In this document: positions 1-9,360 of the stretch, piece by piece | Layout: each line of letters starts with the position of its first letter | Numbering within the stretch: position 1 is the stretch's first letter | Assembly: GCA_965213775.1 (NCBI GenBank) | Contig: CBDCAC010000004.1 | Location: 186,001-250,000, forward strand | DNA: 64,000 nucleotides | Origin: Lichenicoccus sp965213775 | GTDB taxonomy: Bacteria > Pseudomonadota > Alphaproteobacteria > Acetobacterales > Acetobacteraceae | Direction of reading: 5' to 3' | Notes under the pieces: generated by a model | Databases searched by the model: none | What the model saw: the letters and a program-made list of their open reading frames with translations, nothing else | Told to the model about the DNA's origin: nothing | Position numbers and translations under genes: made by a program

Positions 1-2247
1 ATCCTGCGCACGTTGCCAGCCGGCGTGTCGATCACGCCGCTCAACGACGCGTCCGCCTTCGTGCGCGATTCTGTCGACGAGGTGGTGCAGGAGATGGTCA
101 CCGCCGCCTGCCTCACCGGCCTCACCGTGCTGCTGTTCCTGGGCAACTGGCGTTCGACGCTGATCGTCGCGACCTCGATCCCGCTGGCGATCCTGTCCTC
201 GGTGCTGATGCTGTCCTGGCTCGGCCAGACCATCAACGTCATGACGCTGGGTGGCCTCGCACTCGCCGTCGGCATCCTGGTCGACGACGCGACCGTGATG
301 ATCGAGAACATCGACAGCCATCTCGAGGAGGGTGCGGAGCTGGAGCCCGGCATCATCGAGGCCGCCAACCAGATCGTGGTCCCTACCTTCGTCGCGACCC
401 TGTGCATCTGCATCGTCTGGCTGCCGCTGTTCCAGCTCTCCGGGATCGCGGGCTACCTGTTCCTGCCGCTGGCCGAGGCGATCATCTTCGCCATGATCGC
501 CTCCTTCATCCTGTCGCGGACGCTGGTGCCGACGATGGCGGCGGCCCTGCTGCGCGGCCAGGTCGAGCAGCATCGGCGCGAGCGGGACGGCCACGAACCC
601 GACGCCCATCCGGGTCCCTTCACCCGCTTCCAGCGCGGCTTCGAGCGACGCTTCACCGACTTCCGCGGCCGCTACCGCGTGCTCCTGGCCGGGATCGTGG
701 CGCGTCGCGGCCGCTTCATCGTGCTGTTCGGCGCAGCCTCGCTGGCCTCGCTGGGCCTGATCGGCTTCCTCGGCCGCGACTTCTTTCCCTCCATCAAGTC
801 CGGCGAGATCGACATGCACATGCGCGCGCCGGTCGGCACCCGGCTGGAGGAGGCGTCGAAGATCGCCGTTCTGGTGGACGGCTCGATCCGTCGCATCCTG
901 CCCGGCCGGGTGGCCGACATGGTCGATAATTGCGGCCTGCCCGCCAGCGGCATCAACGAGGCCTACAACTCGACCGGCACCATCGGCCCGCAGGACTGCG
1001 ACATCACCATCAGCCTCAAGGACATGGCCTCCCCGGTCGACGCCTACCGCTTCAGGCTGCGGCGCGCCCTGCCGCGCCTGTATCCCGGCACCATGTTCAC
1101 CTTCCTGCCCGGCGACATCACCGCCAAGATCCTCAATTTCGGCCTGCCGGCGCCGATCGACGTGCAGATCTCCGGACGCGGCCAGCGCGCCAACCTGGCG
1201 TACGCCCAGACGGTCGCGGCACGGCTGCGACGCATCCCCGGCATCGCCGACGTCAACATCCAGCAGGCGCTGAACGAGCCGACGCTGCGGGTCGCAGCCT
1301 CGCGCGCCTTCGCGCTCGGCACCGGCCTCACCGAGGCCGACATCGCCGACAACGCGCTGTCCACCCTGTCGGGCAGCGGCCAGACCGCGCCGACCTACTG
1401 GCTCGACACCTCGAGCGGCGTGTCGCACCTGGTCAACCTGCAGACCCCGCAGAGCCAGCTCACCTCGATGAACGCGCTGGAGACGGTGCCGATCGACCGC
1501 GGCGACGGCAACCCGGGCGGCAGCGCCACCCAGCTGCTCGGCGGGCTGAGTCGGATCAGCCAGACCGGCACGCCGCTGCTGGCATCGCACTACAGCATCC
1601 TGCCGGTGATCGACATCTACGCCAGCGCCCAGGGACTCGACCTCGGGGCCGTCAACGACGCGGTGACCCACATCGTCGCCGGCATGGCCGATACCGTGCC
1701 GCACGGCGCCTCGGTGCACCTGCGCGGCCAGGCGAGCACGATGAGCGTCGCCTACACCCAGCTGCTGGAGGGCCTGGCACTCGCGATCCTGCTGGTCTAC
1801 CTGGTGATCGTCGTCAACTTCCAGTCCTGGCTCGACCCGTTCGTGATCATCACGGCACTCCCCGCGGCACTGGCCGGGATCGTCTGGAGCCTGTTCCTGA
1901 CCCACACCACCCTGTCGGTGCCGGCACTCACCGGCGCCATCATGTGCATGGGCACCGCGACCGCGAACTCGATCCTGGTGGTGTCGTTCGCACGCGAGCG
2001 GCTGGCCGCGCACGGCGACGCCGTCGCCGCCGCCGTGGAGGCCGGCTTCGGACGCATCCGGCCGGTGCTGATGACGGCGCTGGCGATGATGATCGGCATG
2101 CTGCCGATGTCGTTCAGCAACACCCAGAACGCGCCGCTGGGGCGCGCGGTGATCGGCGGGCTGCTGGCGGCGACCTTCGCCACCCTGCTGTTCGTGCCTT
2201 GCGTGTTCGCGCTGCTGCATCACCGACGCGGGGAGCGCTCGGCATGA
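1..2247 (+). CDS. RND efflux transporter permease, 3' part
   Basis: Inner-membrane proton-driven pump of the AcrB/HAE type. The frame is open from the first base, so the true start lies upstream; about 748 residues are present of the roughly 1,030-1,050 usual for the family. The TM4 aspartate pair (GILVDDAT, fragment residues 95-96) that relays protons is present, followed by the second periplasmic loop and a C-terminal bundle of membrane helices ending near LLHHRRG. The stop overlaps the start of the next gene in ATGA, so it is translationally coupled with its membrane-fusion partner. Substrate cannot be told from sequence alone. Confidence 0.93.
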   Translation: MLRTLPAGVSITPLNDASAFVRDSVDEVVQEMVTAACLTGLTVLLFLGNWRSTLIVATSIPLAILSSVLMLSWLGQTINVMTLGGLALAVGILVDDATVMIENIDSHLEEGAELEPGIIEAANQIVVPTFVATLCICIVWLPLFQLSGIAGYLFLPLAEAIIFAMIASFILSRTLVPTMAAALLRGQVEQHRRERDGHEPDAHPGPFTRFQRGFERRFTDFRGRYRVLLAGIVARRGRFIVLFGAASLASLGLIGFLGRDFFPSIKSGEIDMHMRAPVGTRLEEASKIAVLVDGSIRRILPGRVADMVDNCGLPASGINEAYNSTGTIGPQDCDITISLKDMASPVDAYRFRLRRALPRLYPGTMFTFLPGDITAKILNFGLPAPIDVQISGRGQRANLAYAQTVAARLRRIPGIADVNIQQALNEPTLRVAASRAFALGTGLTEADIADNALSTLSGSGQTAPTYWLDTSSGVSHLVNLQTPQSQLTSMNALETVPIDRGDGNPGGSATQLLGGLSRISQTGTPLLASHYSILPVIDIYASAQGLDLGAVNDAVTHIVAGMADTVPHGASVHLRGQASTMSVAYTQLLEGLALAILLVYLVIVVNFQSWLDPFVIITALPAALAGIVWSLFLTHTTLSVPALTGAIMCMGTATANSILVVSFARERLAAHGDAVAAAVEAGFGRIRPVLMTALAMMIGMLPMSFSNTQNAPLGRAVIGGLLAATFATLLFVPCVFALLHHRRGERSA

Positions 2248-3521
2248 CCGGCGTGCGGCCGCCGCCGCCGCGGGCGATGCGCGGCCGGCTGATGATGGCG
2301 GGCTGCATCCTCGCGGTGGCGGTCCTGGTCGGATGGGGGATCATCGGGCGTCGCAGCCACCTCGCCACGCTGCGCGCGGTCGCCGACGAGGAGGCGGTGC
2401 CGCAGGTGCAGCTGATCTCGCCCGGCCGCGGGCCCGCGACGCACACGCTCGATCTGCCGGGCAACATCAATGCCTGGTACGCGGCCCCCATCTACGCCCA
2501 GGTGTCCGGCTACGTGCGGATGTGGTACAAGGATTACGGCGCGCCGGTGCGCGCCGGCACGCTGCTCGCGACCATCGATGCGCCAGGCCTCGACGAGCAG
2601 TTCGAGACCGCCCGCGCCAACCTCGCCGTGGCCCAGACCCGCTACAAGCTCGCCGCGGTGACCGCGAGGCGCTGGCAGGCGCTGGCCGGCACCCAGGCGG
2701 TCTCGCAGCAGGAGGTCGACGTGCAGGTGGCCGACGAAGCGGCCCAGCAGGCCCAGGTGCAGGCGGCGCAGCACCAGGTCGCGCGCTACCAGGTGCTGGA
2801 GCAGTTCAAGAACATCGTGGCCCCGTTCGACGGCGTCGTGACCTCGCGCAACACCGACATCGGCAACTACGTCAACGGCGCCGGCGGCGATCCCAACGCG
2901 CGCGGCGGCTCGAGCGAGCTGTTCAGCGTCGCCGACATCCACAGGATGCGGGTGTTCGTCTCGGTGCCGCAGGACTATGCCGCCATGCTCAAGCCTGGCC
3001 TGACCGCGACGCTGACGCTGCCGCAATATCCCGGGCGCAGCTTCCGCGCCGCCTTCGAGACCACGGCGAACGCGTTCAACCCGACCTCGCGCACCGTGGT
3101 GACGGAGCTCACCGTCGACAACCCGGACCACTCGATCTGGCCCGGCACCTACACCGACGTGCACTTCGTCACCCCCGCCGATCCCGACGTGCTGATCGTG
3201 CCGGAGCAGGCGCTGCTGTTCCGCGCCCAGGGGATGCAGGTGGCGCTGGTCGGCGCGGACGGCGCCGTGCACCTGCAGGACGTCAAGCTCGGCCTCAACC
3301 TGGGGCAGAGCGTGCAGGTGCTCGCAGGGCTGAAGCCGGACGACCGGCTGATCAACGACCCCTCCGCCGGCCTGCTCGAAGGCGAGACGGTGGACGTGGT
3401 CACCGGAGCGCCGGGGATCGCGCCCTCGCCGCAGTTCAAGGCGACGCCGCCCACGCCGCGTCACGTGACGGCCGCCCAGAGTGCCAGGATCGAGGCGGCG
3501 CGCGGCGGCACCAGCGAATGA
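2244..3521 (+). CDS. RND efflux periplasmic adaptor (membrane fusion protein)
   Basis: 425-residue HlyD/AcrA-type adaptor linking the inner-membrane pump to the outer-membrane channel. One N-terminal membrane anchor lies at about residues 17-36. It is followed by a biotinyl-lipoyl-like half (APIYAQVSGYV), an alpha-hairpin rich in Ala and Gln at about 115-190, the second half-motif (IVAPFDGVVTSRN) and beta-barrel segments. The ATG start at 2244 is chosen for the 4-base ATGA overlap with the pump gene; the same frame is open far upstream but only as a shadow. The stop again overlaps the next start. Confidence 0.93.
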   Translation: MTGVRPPPPRAMRGRLMMAGCILAVAVLVGWGIIGRRSHLATLRAVADEEAVPQVQLISPGRGPATHTLDLPGNINAWYAAPIYAQVSGYVRMWYKDYGAPVRAGTLLATIDAPGLDEQFETARANLAVAQTRYKLAAVTARRWQALAGTQAVSQQEVDVQVADEAAQQAQVQAAQHQVARYQVLEQFKNIVAPFDGVVTSRNTDIGNYVNGAGGDPNARGGSSELFSVADIHRMRVFVSVPQDYAAMLKPGLTATLTLPQYPGRSFRAAFETTANAFNPTSRTVVTELTVDNPDHSIWPGTYTDVHFVTPADPDVLIVPEQALLFRAQGMQVALVGADGAVHLQDVKLGLNLGQSVQVLAGLKPDDRLINDPSAGLLEGETVDVVTGAPGIAPSPQFKATPPTPRHVTAAQSARIEAARGGTSE

Positions 3522-4996
3522 CGCGCGGCCGGGTGCGGCTAAGCCGCTCCACCTGCCTGTGCGTGATCGCCCTGCTCGCCGGCTGCGACCTCGCACCTCC
3601 CTACCGCCCGCCCTCGCCGATCCTGCCGGCGCAGTACCAGGGCTCCCGGCCGTTCGTGGTGGCGCGGCCGCAGGACCAGTTCGAGCGCGGACGCTGGTGG
3701 CGCATGTTCGGCGATCCGGTGCTGGACCGGCTGGAGCAGCAGCTCGGCACGGATAATCCCGACCTGCGGGCGGCGCAGGAAGCCTACACCCAGGCGCGCG
3801 ACCTCGCCGCCGAGGCCCGCGCCGGGCTGTATCCGCAACTCGTCACCGACGGCGACCTCACCCAGAATCGGCAGTCCGAGCACCGGCTGTTCCGGTCCGG
3901 CGGCGGCGGCCCGAACGAGGCGACCTCGAACCAGATCGAGGCCACGCTGGACTGGGAGCCGGACTTCTGGAGCGAGATCCGCAACCGCACCCGGATCGCC
4001 AAGGCGCAGGCGCAGGGCAGCGCCGCCGAACTGGCGACGGCGCGGCTCAGCCTGCAGGCGGAGCTGGCCTCGGACTACCTGGCGATGCGCGGGCTCGACG
4101 CCGAGCACACCGTCTACGGCCAGACCATCGCCTTCTACGCGCGCGCGGTGACCATCACCTCGATGCGGCTCGCCGGCAAGATCGCCTCGGCCCTAGACGT
4201 CGCGCGGGCGCAGAACCAGCTCGCCGCGGCGCAGGCCCTGGACACCGAGGTGCTGGCGCAGCGCGCGCTGCTGCAGCACGCGGTGGCGGTGCTGGCAGGG
4301 ATCAACCCCAGCAGCTTCGCGCTGCCGCAGCACGGCGAGGCCCAGCTTCAGGTGCCGCGGGTCCCGGCCGGCGTGCCGTCCGAGCTGCTGCAGAGACGGC
4401 CCGACATCGCCCAGGCGGAGCGTGCGATGGCGGCCGCCAACGCCGCGATCGGCGTCTCGCGCGCCGCCTTCTACCCCGACATCCGGCTCAGTGCCGTCTC
4501 CGGCTTCGAGGATAGCGGCTTCAACCTGGCCTCGCTGCCCAACAGCCTGTGGGCGGTCGGCGCCTACGCGATGCTGCCGCTGTTCGAGGGCGGCCTGCGA
4601 CGCGCCGAGCTGCAGCGAAGCTGGTCGCAGCTAGCCCAGGCCGGCGACACATATCGTTCCACCGTGCTGGCCGCCTTCCAGCAGGTCGAGGACGGGTTGG
4701 TGCTGACCGACCGGCTGGGTGTCGAGGCGTCGCAGCAGCAGGCCGCCCTTCAGGCGGCGCTGCGGGTGCAGCGCATGACGCTCAGCCTCTATACCGGCGG
4801 GCTGGACAACTACCTCGACGTCACGGTCAGCCAGATCGCGGCCCTGAGTGCGGAGATCGCCGAGGTGGAGGTGCGCACCCGCCGCCTGCAGGCCGCGGTC
4901 GGACTGGTGCGGGCACTCGGCGGCGGCTGGAACAGCGGCGACCTGCCGACGCCGGACCAGACGCTGCCGTTCGATCCGCTGCGGCTGACCGGCTAG
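3518..4996 (+). CDS. Outer-membrane efflux lipoprotein (NodT/OprM family)
   Basis: 492-residue TolC-like channel completing the tripartite efflux system. The signal peptide ends in a lipobox (LLAGC, Cys23), so it is probably lipid-anchored. Two OEP repeats follow, with the family phrases VPSELLQRRPDIAQAER in the middle and LLPLFEGG in the second half. The ATG overlaps the adaptor stop (ATGA), making the three genes one operon. Length is normal for the family. Confidence 0.93.
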   Translation: MTRGRVRLSRSTCLCVIALLAGCDLAPPYRPPSPILPAQYQGSRPFVVARPQDQFERGRWWRMFGDPVLDRLEQQLGTDNPDLRAAQEAYTQARDLAAEARAGLYPQLVTDGDLTQNRQSEHRLFRSGGGGPNEATSNQIEATLDWEPDFWSEIRNRTRIAKAQAQGSAAELATARLSLQAELASDYLAMRGLDAEHTVYGQTIAFYARAVTITSMRLAGKIASALDVARAQNQLAAAQALDTEVLAQRALLQHAVAVLAGINPSSFALPQHGEAQLQVPRVPAGVPSELLQRRPDIAQAERAMAAANAAIGVSRAAFYPDIRLSAVSGFEDSGFNLASLPNSLWAVGAYAMLPLFEGGLRRAELQRSWSQLAQAGDTYRSTVLAAFQQVEDGLVLTDRLGVEASQQQAALQAALRVQRMTLSLYTGGLDNYLDVTVSQIAALSAEIAEVEVRTRRLQAAVGLVRALGGGWNSGDLPTPDQTLPFDPLRLTG

Positions 4997-5316
4997 CGCC
5001 TGATCGTCGCGGACCGTGTCAGCCTGAGAAATGCGTGGGATACGAGGACGATGGCTCCAGAAAACTCCATCGGCCTCTCCGGAGCCGATCATGCGGCCTC
5101 GTTCTCGGCCTCATGATCCGATCGGAGAGACCAGACTCGTCGGAGTCGCCGGGCGTGCCGAGACGTATGGCGCGAGGTGTTCGAGTTGGCGGCAGCCAGC
5201 TTCCCCGCTGATGCTCGACAGCACCCACGCCGAGGCGCACCGCGGCGCACGCCACCGCACCGGGTCGACGCGGCGACGCACGAGCGACCGGTCGCGAGGC
5301 CGGACTCCAGACCGCT
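4997..5316. other. Non-coding or degraded stretch after the efflux operon
   Basis: No convincing reading frame. An imperfect inverted repeat (arms about 5075-5093 and 5112-5129, CTCTCC...GATCATG pairing with CATGATC...GGAGAG) lies 80 bases after the operon stop and could act as a transcription stop, although there is no T-run. The right half merges into the degraded gene described at 5230-5490. Confidence 0.4.
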
Positions 5317-5490
5317 ACCATCTCACAAACCGCGTCGTTCGGTAACCTCCTGTTGGGTGGCGGAGTGGGCTTCATCGTTGATGCCGCCAGCGGCGCCAAC
5401 TACAGCTATCCCTCTGAGGGCACGCTTGATCTGGCGCCGGTCGTGAAGCCAAGCGTCGCAGCGGTGGCATCCGCACAGCCGGGTTCATGA
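5230..5490 (+). pseudogene. Degraded 3' end of a PEGA-like lipoprotein gene
   Basis: The frame from 5317 reads TISQTASFGNLLLGGGVGF and then IVDAASGANYSYPSEG before a TGA at 5488-5490. This is the typical C-terminal Gly-rich segment of small PEGA-domain-type lipoproteins, where the wording FGN...GG..G..VD..SGA.Y.YP is common. Upstream the reading only makes sense if one hops between frames (VDAATHERPVA in one frame, REAGLQTAT in another), and no start codon or signal peptide can be found. It therefore looks like a gene remnant. The family call comes from remembered motifs and is tentative. Confidence 0.45.
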
Positions 5491-5776
5491 TCGCTGGTTG
5501 GCGGCACCTGCGCTGGGCGAGGGTGCCTCTGACAAGGCCTGCCGGCAGCAACGAGCGGACAGCAGGATCTCGGGCTCTGCGCCCCGCGCGGAGCCCCATC
5601 GGCCTACGGCAGCATTCCCTGCTGCACCAGACGGCCCAGGCTCGCCGCGACCCGGTTGCGCAGCATCCCCCGATGTCGCCCGCCTCCTGCGGTCGTATAG
5701 CCGCAGCTGATCTACTGCTAGGTGATACACTGTTTGAACGACCGATAAGTCTGAGAGCGCGTGGTTCGAGAAGCAT

Positions 5777-6061
5777 ATGGAGCAGGAGACCAACACGCCA
5801 GGTCGGGGATCTCCGGAAAGCGCCATGTGGTTCCGCAGCAAGCTGGAGACGCTGGGGCTCAGCAAAAAGGAACTGGCGCGGATCATGCTCGATCTCGGAG
5901 ACGACCGGCAACCGGGGACGATCGTGGGTTGCCTCAAGCGGATGGCAACCGGCGAGGCTCGCGTTGCTGGCGAGATGCGCGCGTTCTTGGGCATCTTGGA
6001 ACGTTACAAGGATGTTCGACCAGAAGCGGTAGATGACCAGGAGGCCCGGAGCGGTCGTTGA
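5777..6061 (+). CDS. Small putative helix-turn-helix protein
   Basis: 94-residue protein with a plausible helix-turn-helix: SKLETLGLSKKELARIM is followed by a second helix region near GTIVGCLKRMATGE. It resembles short phage-like or Xre-like DNA-binding proteins seen singly in alphaproteobacterial accessory DNA. The ATG is chosen because an AT-rich leader precedes it and the N-terminus is short and charged. No recognisable partner gene lies beside it. Function is not known. Confidence 0.65.
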   Translation: MEQETNTPGRGSPESAMWFRSKLETLGLSKKELARIMLDLGDDRQPGTIVGCLKRMATGEARVAGEMRAFLGILERYKDVRPEAVDDQEARSGR

Positions 6062-6064
6062 TCG

Positions 6065-6286
6065 TTACAGCCGCTCGGACACCTGCCGCGCGGCGTCACT
6101 CCGGAACGCCCGCCCCTCCGCCTTCCAGAACACTCGCTCGCACTTGCGCAGGTGCTTCCACCAATACGGTTTAGCAACAGGAATGGCTCGCTTCGCAGGC
6201 GTTAGCTCACCCAAGCAACCAGTAGTAAAACGCTGCTGCCACAGCCCAAAACGATAGCATGAGCAGCAACCCAACCAGGATACCAT
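6065..6286 (-). pseudogene. Possible fragment of a small basic protein
   Basis: The last 35 codons on the minus strand read like real protein (KPYWWKHLRKCERVFWKAEG and a charged tail ending SERL). The upstream part is low-quality and overlaps the 3' end of the gene at 6207-6566, and there is no good start with a ribosome-binding site. It is either a truncated gene or chance coding; the start given is only the nearest usable codon region. Confidence 0.3.
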
Positions 6287-6566
6287 GCCCCGGATTGCCG
6301 CCATCATCCAGAGCGTTGAGCCAATCCTGGGCGGCTGGGTCCAACCTGATTCCGAAGTCGAACGAGCTTTGCTCAGTATATGCGTGCGCAGCCAGCATTA
6401 CCGGCAAAGCTTCAACGAGTGGCGCAGTCCCACGCAGCAACGGTATCAATGCCGGATTGACCTCTACCCTACCTGGTCTGCGGCGGTCGTGCTTGATCGC
6501 GATGTCAGGAGAGGCGGACCGTTGTGGGGAGGCTGGTTCCTGGTCGATGACCATCGCAAAAACCAA
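6207..6566 (-). CDS. Hypothetical protein with C-terminal membrane helix
   Basis: 119 residues. The first half is polar. A stretch DPAAQDWLNALDDGGNPGHG leads into one strong C-terminal membrane helix (about residues 96-118, ending FYYWLLG). The minus-strand reading has natural composition, whereas the plus-strand frames over the same bases do not. No known domain is recognised. It could be a tail-anchored inner-membrane protein. Neighbours are other orphan small ORFs, so context gives no function. Confidence 0.5.
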   Translation of the reverse strand: MVFAMVIDQEPASPQRSASPDIAIKHDRRRPGRVEVNPALIPLLRGTAPLVEALPVMLAAHAYTEQSSFDFGIRLDPAAQDWLNALDDGGNPGHGILVGLLLMLSFWAVAAAFYYWLLG

Positions 6567-6719
6567 TAACTAAAGGCGCACTTTGCAGCCCATCTGCTAA
6601 CATCTACTAACAGAGGTAGGACGTCAATTTATTTGCGCCAGCTCCCACCTCACCTGCCTGGAGCTCCGCCGGTTAGGCCAGCGTTCTCTACATCACCAGT
6701 CCCCAGGATTGGTTGCGCA

Positions 6720-6968
6720 TCATCCCCGGTGCCGCCCGCACCCCGGCTCACACAGCCGGAACAGCTCGGCCTCAGCCTCGCCGCTCTGACCGCAGCCGGA
6801 GCATTTGACCTGCGCCATCGCCGCGTCGATCCGCAGCAGCTCCCCATACTTCTTGATCGGCGCTGCCAAGTGCCTGCAGCGACACGTCGCCATCCAGACG
6901 TTGCCGCGCTGAGCCGCCTTGAGGTTCCGCAGGCGGTGGTAGCGGTCCCGGATAAAGCTGTTCGCCAT
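6720..6968 (-). CDS. Small cysteine-containing hypothetical protein
   Basis: 82 residues. A basic N-terminus (RDRYHRLRNLKAAQRGN) is followed by CRCRH and later by CSGCG and C-terminal CEPGC, a spacing that could form a zinc-binding knuckle. Composition is natural on this strand only. It is typical of short orphan proteins in accessory DNA; no function can be assigned. Confidence 0.5.
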   Translation of the reverse strand: MANSFIRDRYHRLRNLKAAQRGNVWMATCRCRHLAAPIKKYGELLRIDAAMAQVKCSGCGQSGEAEAELFRLCEPGCGRHRG

Positions 6969-7388
6969 GACGAGAGAGGAACACGGCTTCGGGTGCGAGT
7001 CCCAAGAACGAACCAGCGTCTACTTTTAACGGCGTATGAACGCGGCACGGCCATGCTGCCTGCATGTTGAACCTGTTATCCCGTCGCGCCGGCGAAGGCC
7101 GACGCGATGCCAGCGCTGCAGCAAAGGTCAGCGGCCGAGATCCGGTAGTCCGGCGAACATAGGGTAGTCGGCCGCACTCTCCCGGCAGTCACGGAGTTAT
7201 CGACGGCTCACCGCCGATGGGCTCTGTCGCCATCATGTGTTGCTTCCGATGATTAAGCGGGGAGACCTGTTCTTGCCCCCGATATGTGGCCTTGCGACCG
7301 AGGGTGAGTTTGCCTCAGTCGGATGAAGGGGTCGTTAAAGCGGGACGCATCAGGGACACACGAGCTCAGGCATTTTCTAGACCAGTGT
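6969..7388. other. Intergenic stretch without recognisable genes
   Basis: About 420 bases between two minus-strand orphan genes. No frame reads as protein on either strand, and no hairpin with a T-run was found. It is somewhat less GC-rich than the flanks, consistent with degraded accessory DNA. Confidence 0.4.
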
Positions 7389-7810
7389 CTACCGCTCGTT
7401 GCTACCCCGCCCCGGCGATGACCTGACCAGCCCCTTGGCCCGCAGATGCCGCAGGCTCGCGCCCGCGCGCTTGTGAACGGTCCACATCAGCCGGGGGTCG
7501 GCGGCGTCCAGGCCGCGCTCGATTACGACGCGCAGGGGGATGTCCTTGGTCGTGAGCGACAGGCCGGCCTCGTGCGGCATCCGGAGCATGATGTTGGAGA
7601 CCTGGCCGTGGAACGCCGTGTGGCGCGGCGGCACCGGCTGGGGCGGATCACCTCAAGGTCGATGTCCGGATCGAGCTGCCGCAGCACCGCGTCTACCGCG
7701 TCCACGTCGATGATGAGCTGGCGGACCCGCATCTGCGCGTCCTCCAGATGGCCGGCGATCTCGGCGCGCTTGCGGATCAGACCGGACATGACGGAGTGGA
7801 TATGCTCCAT
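7389..7810 (-). pseudogene. Frameshifted hypothetical gene
   Basis: Two adjacent frames make one coherent protein. The N-terminal part from ATG at 7810 contains SGLIRKRAEIAGHLEDAQ, VRQLIIDVDAVDAVLR and DPDIDLEVIRP. Around 7640 the sense moves to the next frame: PPRHTAFHGQVSNIMLRMP, LTTKDIPLRVVIERG and a C-terminus ending SSPGRGSNER. One extra C in the CCCC run near 7642-7647 would restore a single frame of about 140 residues. The restored protein matches a familiar alphaproteobacterial type of about that length. It is either a true pseudogene or a base-calling error. Confidence 0.6.
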
Positions 7811-8319
7811 GTCCGGAGCCTAGGTAACGCGCAGAAAAGGGTAGTACCGGTGTGGTGGCGGGTGCTACCTGATGCCGCGCCGTTCCCATGTTTAATCGCG
7901 CGACAGCATAGCGTAGGCGATGCCCGGCGGGCTTCGACATCCGCAGGTCGGCCCGGCGCAGCAAAGCTCGCGGAGCGTCGACGAACCGGATCGACGGCTG
8001 AACCTCCGCGACGTCGGGACCTCTCGACCTGACTCCTGCGTCGGGGACACGGACGATCGGCAGGGAGGACCGACGAACTTCGGCTTTCCGGGACGGGCGA
8101 ATGCGGCCGCCGAAGCGGTCCCGGCTCTCGGACCCTCTCTGCTCGGCAAACCTGCCGTCGGTCGCGGTTCTGAGACGAGGGCGGCGACCATGCCGCCGCG
8201 CGGCGAGCGACGCGAGCCCGTGACGCAGACCCACTCCGTCCGAGCACAGGCATCGTGCGCGGCGCCCGCGACATGTTTCTGGTGGTGCGATGAGACGCGT
8301 TCGACCGTCGGCGGGCGCG
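7811..8319. other. Intergenic stretch without recognisable genes
   Basis: About 500 bases. Open frames exist on both strands but read as Arg/Ser/Pro-rich shadow sequence with no domain, and no terminator hairpin with a T-run was found. It lies downstream of the SPFH gene. Confidence 0.4.
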
Positions 8320-9360
8320 CTACGCCTCGTCGACGATCCGACCGGCGGGCCTGTCCGGCGCCACGACGTGAGCGCGAACATCGGAGGGCAGCAGGCTCGT
8401 GATCTGGCCGATGCTGCCCATGCTCAGCGGCACGAAGATCACGGTGGCCTTGCCGGTGGACGACGCCGTCGTGACCATGTCGTTCTGGTTGGCCTGAAGC
8501 AGCAGCGTCGTGATGTCCGACATGCTGGCTTCCGGCATCCCCTCCCGCAGCAGGTCCACGCTCTCCTTGAAGCCGCGCGCGATGGCCATCCGCTGCTTGG
8601 CGATGCCCTCGCCCTGAAGCTGCTTGCTCTGGCTCTCCGCCATGGCCATGCCGACCCGCCTCAGGCGCTCCGCCTCGGCCTCGGCGACGGCGGCCTGCTG
8701 CTTCGCCACCGCCGCGAGCTTGTTGTTCATGGCCTCCTGCACGGCTTTCGGAGGCAGTGGCTGCTCGATCACCACGCCGTCGATCCGCAGCCCGGTTTCC
8801 AGCGCGTTGGTAGCCTGGTCGGCGATGATCTGACGCGCGATGCTGTCCTTCTGCCCGTAGAGCTCGTTCAGCGTCATGCCGCTGATGATCTGTCGGAGCT
8901 CGTTCTCGACCCTGAACACGAGCTGATCGACCGGTTTCTCCACTTTGTAGACATATGCCAGGATCGCCTCGTCGGTGTTCTGGACGCTGAACCGAAGCAC
9001 CCAGGCGATGTTGATGAAGGCGTCGTCGCCGGTCTTCACGTCGCTCTTGTGCTCGACCTGCTTCTGCCGGAGGTCGACGCGCTCCTTCACGCTGCTCAGC
9101 GGCATCACGAAGCGCAGACCCTGCTGAAGCGGTCGCGGCTGAGGCACGCCAAGTCTCTCGACCACGACTGCCTGCTGGCCGTGAACCAGGCGGAGGCGGG
9201 TGAACAAGTAGATCGAAGCCACGATAGCCACGGTAACGAAACCGGTGATGTAGGCGGCGTGCCAGGCCGCTGCATCTCCGACCACATTGGCGGCATTGGG
9301 GGTCATCTCGTCTCCCAGCTGCCACTGGCCGTTCACGAAGTGAGCCACGCGGTCGTTCAT
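8320..9360 (-). CDS. SPFH/band-7 (prohibitin-like) membrane protein
   Basis: 346 residues. An N-terminal membrane helix at about 33-53 is followed by an SPFH domain (VVVERLGVPQPR, then LRQKQVEHKSDVKTGDD). A long Ala/Glu/Gln/Lys-rich coiled coil at about 225-275 (AVAKQQAAVAEAEAERL) and a hydrophobic tail complete the protein. This order matches stomatin/flotillin-like scaffolds that form oligomeric rings at the inner membrane. No NfeD-like protease or other usual partner is beside it. The ATG at 9360 is used; an internal ATG 18 codons later is also possible. Confidence 0.85.
   Translation of the reverse strand: MNDRVAHFVNGQWQLGDEMTPNAANVVGDAAAWHAAYITGFVTVAIVASIYLFTRLRLVHGQQAVVVERLGVPQPRPLQQGLRFVMPLSSVKERVDLRQKQVEHKSDVKTGDDAFINIAWVLRFSVQNTDEAILAYVYKVEKPVDQLVFRVENELRQIISGMTLNELYGQKDSIARQIIADQATNALETGLRIDGVVIEQPLPPKAVQEAMNNKLAAVAKQQAAVAEAEAERLRRVGMAMAESQSKQLQGEGIAKQRMAIARGFKESVDLLREGMPEASMSDITTLLLQANQNDMVTTASSTGKATVIFVPLSMGSIGQITSLLPSDVRAHVVAPDRPAGRIVDEA

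Noticed and set aside
930..2243. Long plus-strand open frame upstream of the adaptor gene
   Set aside because: Arg/Pro/His-rich shadow of the RND pump in another frame; the adaptor starts at 2244.
2220..3596. 458-codon minus-strand frame opposite the adaptor
   Set aside because: Composition of a GC-rich antisense shadow, with no domains.
6285..6569. Plus-strand 94-codon ORF
   Set aside because: The minus-strand reading has a membrane helix and better composition; only one is likely real.
7200..7300. Possible IS end (GGGCTCTGTCGCC near 7217)
   Set aside because: No matching inverted end or transposase fragment found nearby.
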